Source: Prinsepia uniflora (taxonomy: Eukaryota; Streptophyta; Magnoliopsida; Rosales; Rosaceae). From it: a DNA stretch of 64,000 nucleotides. A program made the position numbers and the translations under genes. Location: the NCBI GenBank assembly GCA_032719365.1, contig CM064871.1, positions 69,303,586 through 69,367,585 of the forward strand, read 5' to 3'. Below the pieces are notes generated by a model. The model searched no databases. It was not told where the DNA came from and saw only the letters and a program-made list of their open reading frames with translations. Below, in pieces: positions 62,497 to 64,000 of this stretch; positions within the stretch are counted from its first letter, which is position 1; each line of letters opens with the position of its first letter.

Positions 62497-64000
62497 CTTG
62501 GAATTGCTGATGAACATTTGGTTCCCCATGTTCACACCTATAATGGTCTCGCAGAAACACTAATTCACCTTGGTAATGAGCACCAAGCTTCTAATTTCTA
62601 GCGGGGGCAATGCAATATTGCATGCAGTAACATTGGTCCGGTTGAGGTCAACGCCACCCAACGATGTTCTGCGTTACAGCTGGTGACTGGGTACGAACCA
62701 GATGTGTCGTACTTACGCATTTCTGGGTGTGCAGTTACGTGCCAATTGTGCCGCCACAACGTACACATATCGGACCTCAACAAAGGAGGGGCATACATGT
62801 CGGTTATGAATCTCACTTCATTATACGCTATTTAGAGCCCTTGCATGCGATCTCATTTCCACAATATTGCGGATAGTAACTTTGATGAGACAATCTTCTC
62901 GTCGTTAGGGGGAGATAAGAACATAAAACGTTCCTGAAGAACGACATGAATTAACGTGGAATGTCCCCACTATGTCTCATCTTTATCCCCGAACGCACAA
63001 AATAAGAACATAGTGCGGAGAATTCTAGATTTACAGAGTGTAGCTAATAATATGGCAGGCGCTTTCTCTAATCTAGCTAAAGTGACGAGATCACATATAC
63101 ATGTTGCAAACTTGCCTGCAATGATAGACATCCCAGTAGGACGTGACGTCCCAGACGGACGAGGTACGGCCATGGCGACTAACCAGTCATATGTCCCTAC
63201 CCAGAAGCGAGGTAGACTAATAGGTTCGAAGGATTCTTATCCCTGGAAAAGGATATTTGGCACAATCGAATCCCTTCTAAATATCAACTGATTCATCTCA
63301 TGAGATAATTCCGGATAATGGATCTATGACGGCGTTGGGGGACACTCCAACGTCTGAACCAACTCCCGAGAATAAAGAGATCTCGGTAAATCATGCATGC
63401 TTATGTAAGATAGGGAATCAGAATGATATTAACATCGATGATTTATATGTATTCGTGGTAGTTACCAAAATAATAATTAGAAATGAAATTGAACCTTACT
63501 CCGTTGATAAATGAATGCCAACGTAGAGAAGACTGACCAAAATGGAAAAACAATCCAGGTCGAATCAGATTCCTTGACAAAAAGGAAGGTGTTTGGACCT
63601 GTAGTTCCCACACCTCTCCATATTAAACCTGCAGAATTTAAATGGGTAGTCATAAGGAAGTGTAATGAGAAAAATGAGGTTGTGAGATATACAACTCATT
63701 TAATGGCGCACAGTTTTCTCAACGCCCTGAAATTGATTACGAGAAGACGTCTTCTCCCGTAATAAACGTCATAACGTTATTATACCTTATCAGTTTGGTA
63801 GTTTCCAGAAAAAACTGAATATGCAGCTTATAAACGTGGTTAATGTTTATCTCTATATGGGGTCTAAATAGAGATATGTTTTAAAATTCCTGAAGGACTT
63901 AAGATATATGATGCAAATATTTTCAGACCACGAAACAGGCTCTCCATTCGTTTGAGGCGTTCACTTTATGGATTGAAACAAACCGGACGGATGTGGTATA
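62497..64000 (+). pseudogene. Copia F integrase end and reverse transcriptase start, partial
   Basis: Broken frames follow the Retrofit-type order: integrase end (TPPNDVLRY then LVTGYEPDVSYLRISG-like, AVTCQLCRHNVHISD), HVGYESHFIIRYLEPL near 62800, the linker MAGAFSNLAKVTRSHIHVAN and VGRDVPDGRGT (62956-63180), and reverse transcriptase (TYSPVI-like near 63745; LRRSLYGLKQTGRMWY at 63950-64000). Stops and frame changes show decay. Cut by the window end. Confidence 0.75.

Larger units (their letters stand above)
55431..64000 (+). mobile_element. Copia element F (Retrofit/Ale type), runs off window
   Basis: A short LTR (about 55431-55563, ending ATTGTGTTCACA) is followed by GCACGTTATCAGCACGA, the primer-site region characteristic of Retrofit-type copia. 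Then come a leader with captured host sequence (55960-56485), a low-complexity leader (56500-57720), gag start (57800-58860), and pol (58860-59086 and 62497-64000) ending inside reverse transcriptase. A 3.4-kb gypsy solo LTR interrupts pol. The LTR start is approximate; the 3' LTR is beyond the window. Confidence 0.7.

Overview
This is nuclear DNA of a flowering plant. Evidence: a split cytochrome P450 gene with GT-AG introns, Ty1/copia and Ty3/gypsy LTR retrotransposons with 5-bp target-site duplications (TSDs), Mutator-like and hAT-like elements, Cassandra TRIMs carrying 5S rRNA sequence, an endogenous pararetrovirus and a nuclear copy of plastid ndhC. The P450 looks like family CYP749A (CYP72 clan), which points to a eudicot; Rosaceae is possible but is inference only. 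LAYOUT. 1-6175: gypsy LTR copies and the 3' end of a chromovirus-like pol gene with its 3' LTR. 6176-15470: a decayed Caulimoviridae-like endogenous virus, split inside its reverse transcriptase by a solo gypsy LTR that itself contains a second solo LTR of the same family. 16051-16471: a minus-strand Cassandra element. 17100-19047: the only apparently intact host gene, a five-exon CYP749A-type P450. 19389-19581: relic of a second P450. 19809-33726: an old copia element of Retrofit/Ale type, broken up by a MULE, an hAT-like element, two inverted ~1.75-kb LTRs, gypsy LTR debris and a 208-bp tandem duplication. 33815-34170: plastid ndhC fragment. 34486-41906: copia element A, carrying a Cassandra solo LTR in gag and a 2.35-kb hAT-like element in RNase H. 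42149-52546: a third P450, now a pseudogene, with 8.6-kb copia element B in intron 1; element B carries a minus-strand gypsy solo LTR. 53376-54957: hAT-like element with a nested mini-LTR. 55431-64000: another Retrofit-type copia element running off the window. It carries a chimeric piece of two host genes (PUS10 and an aldehyde oxidase) in its leader and a 3.4-kb gypsy solo LTR. HOW IT FITS TOGETHER. Three same-strand P450 copies at 17.1, 19.4 and 42.1-52.5 kb are best read as one tandem CYP749A cluster pulled apart by nested transposons. One copy remains intact. Nesting and TSDs give relative ages: virus, then outer LTR, then inner LTR; P450 pseudogene, then copia B, then gypsy LTR. The gypsy LTR family (ends TGTAAYG... 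and ...GGGTCCTGTCA) is present about nine times, mostly as solo LTRs. Its copies carry arrays of short dyads whose arms change together around a constant core (TCAGGGA or TTTAAA), plus in one copy a perfect 22-bp palindrome beside a GC-rich hairpin. No standard feature type explains these arrays, and they are the most unusual sequence signal here.
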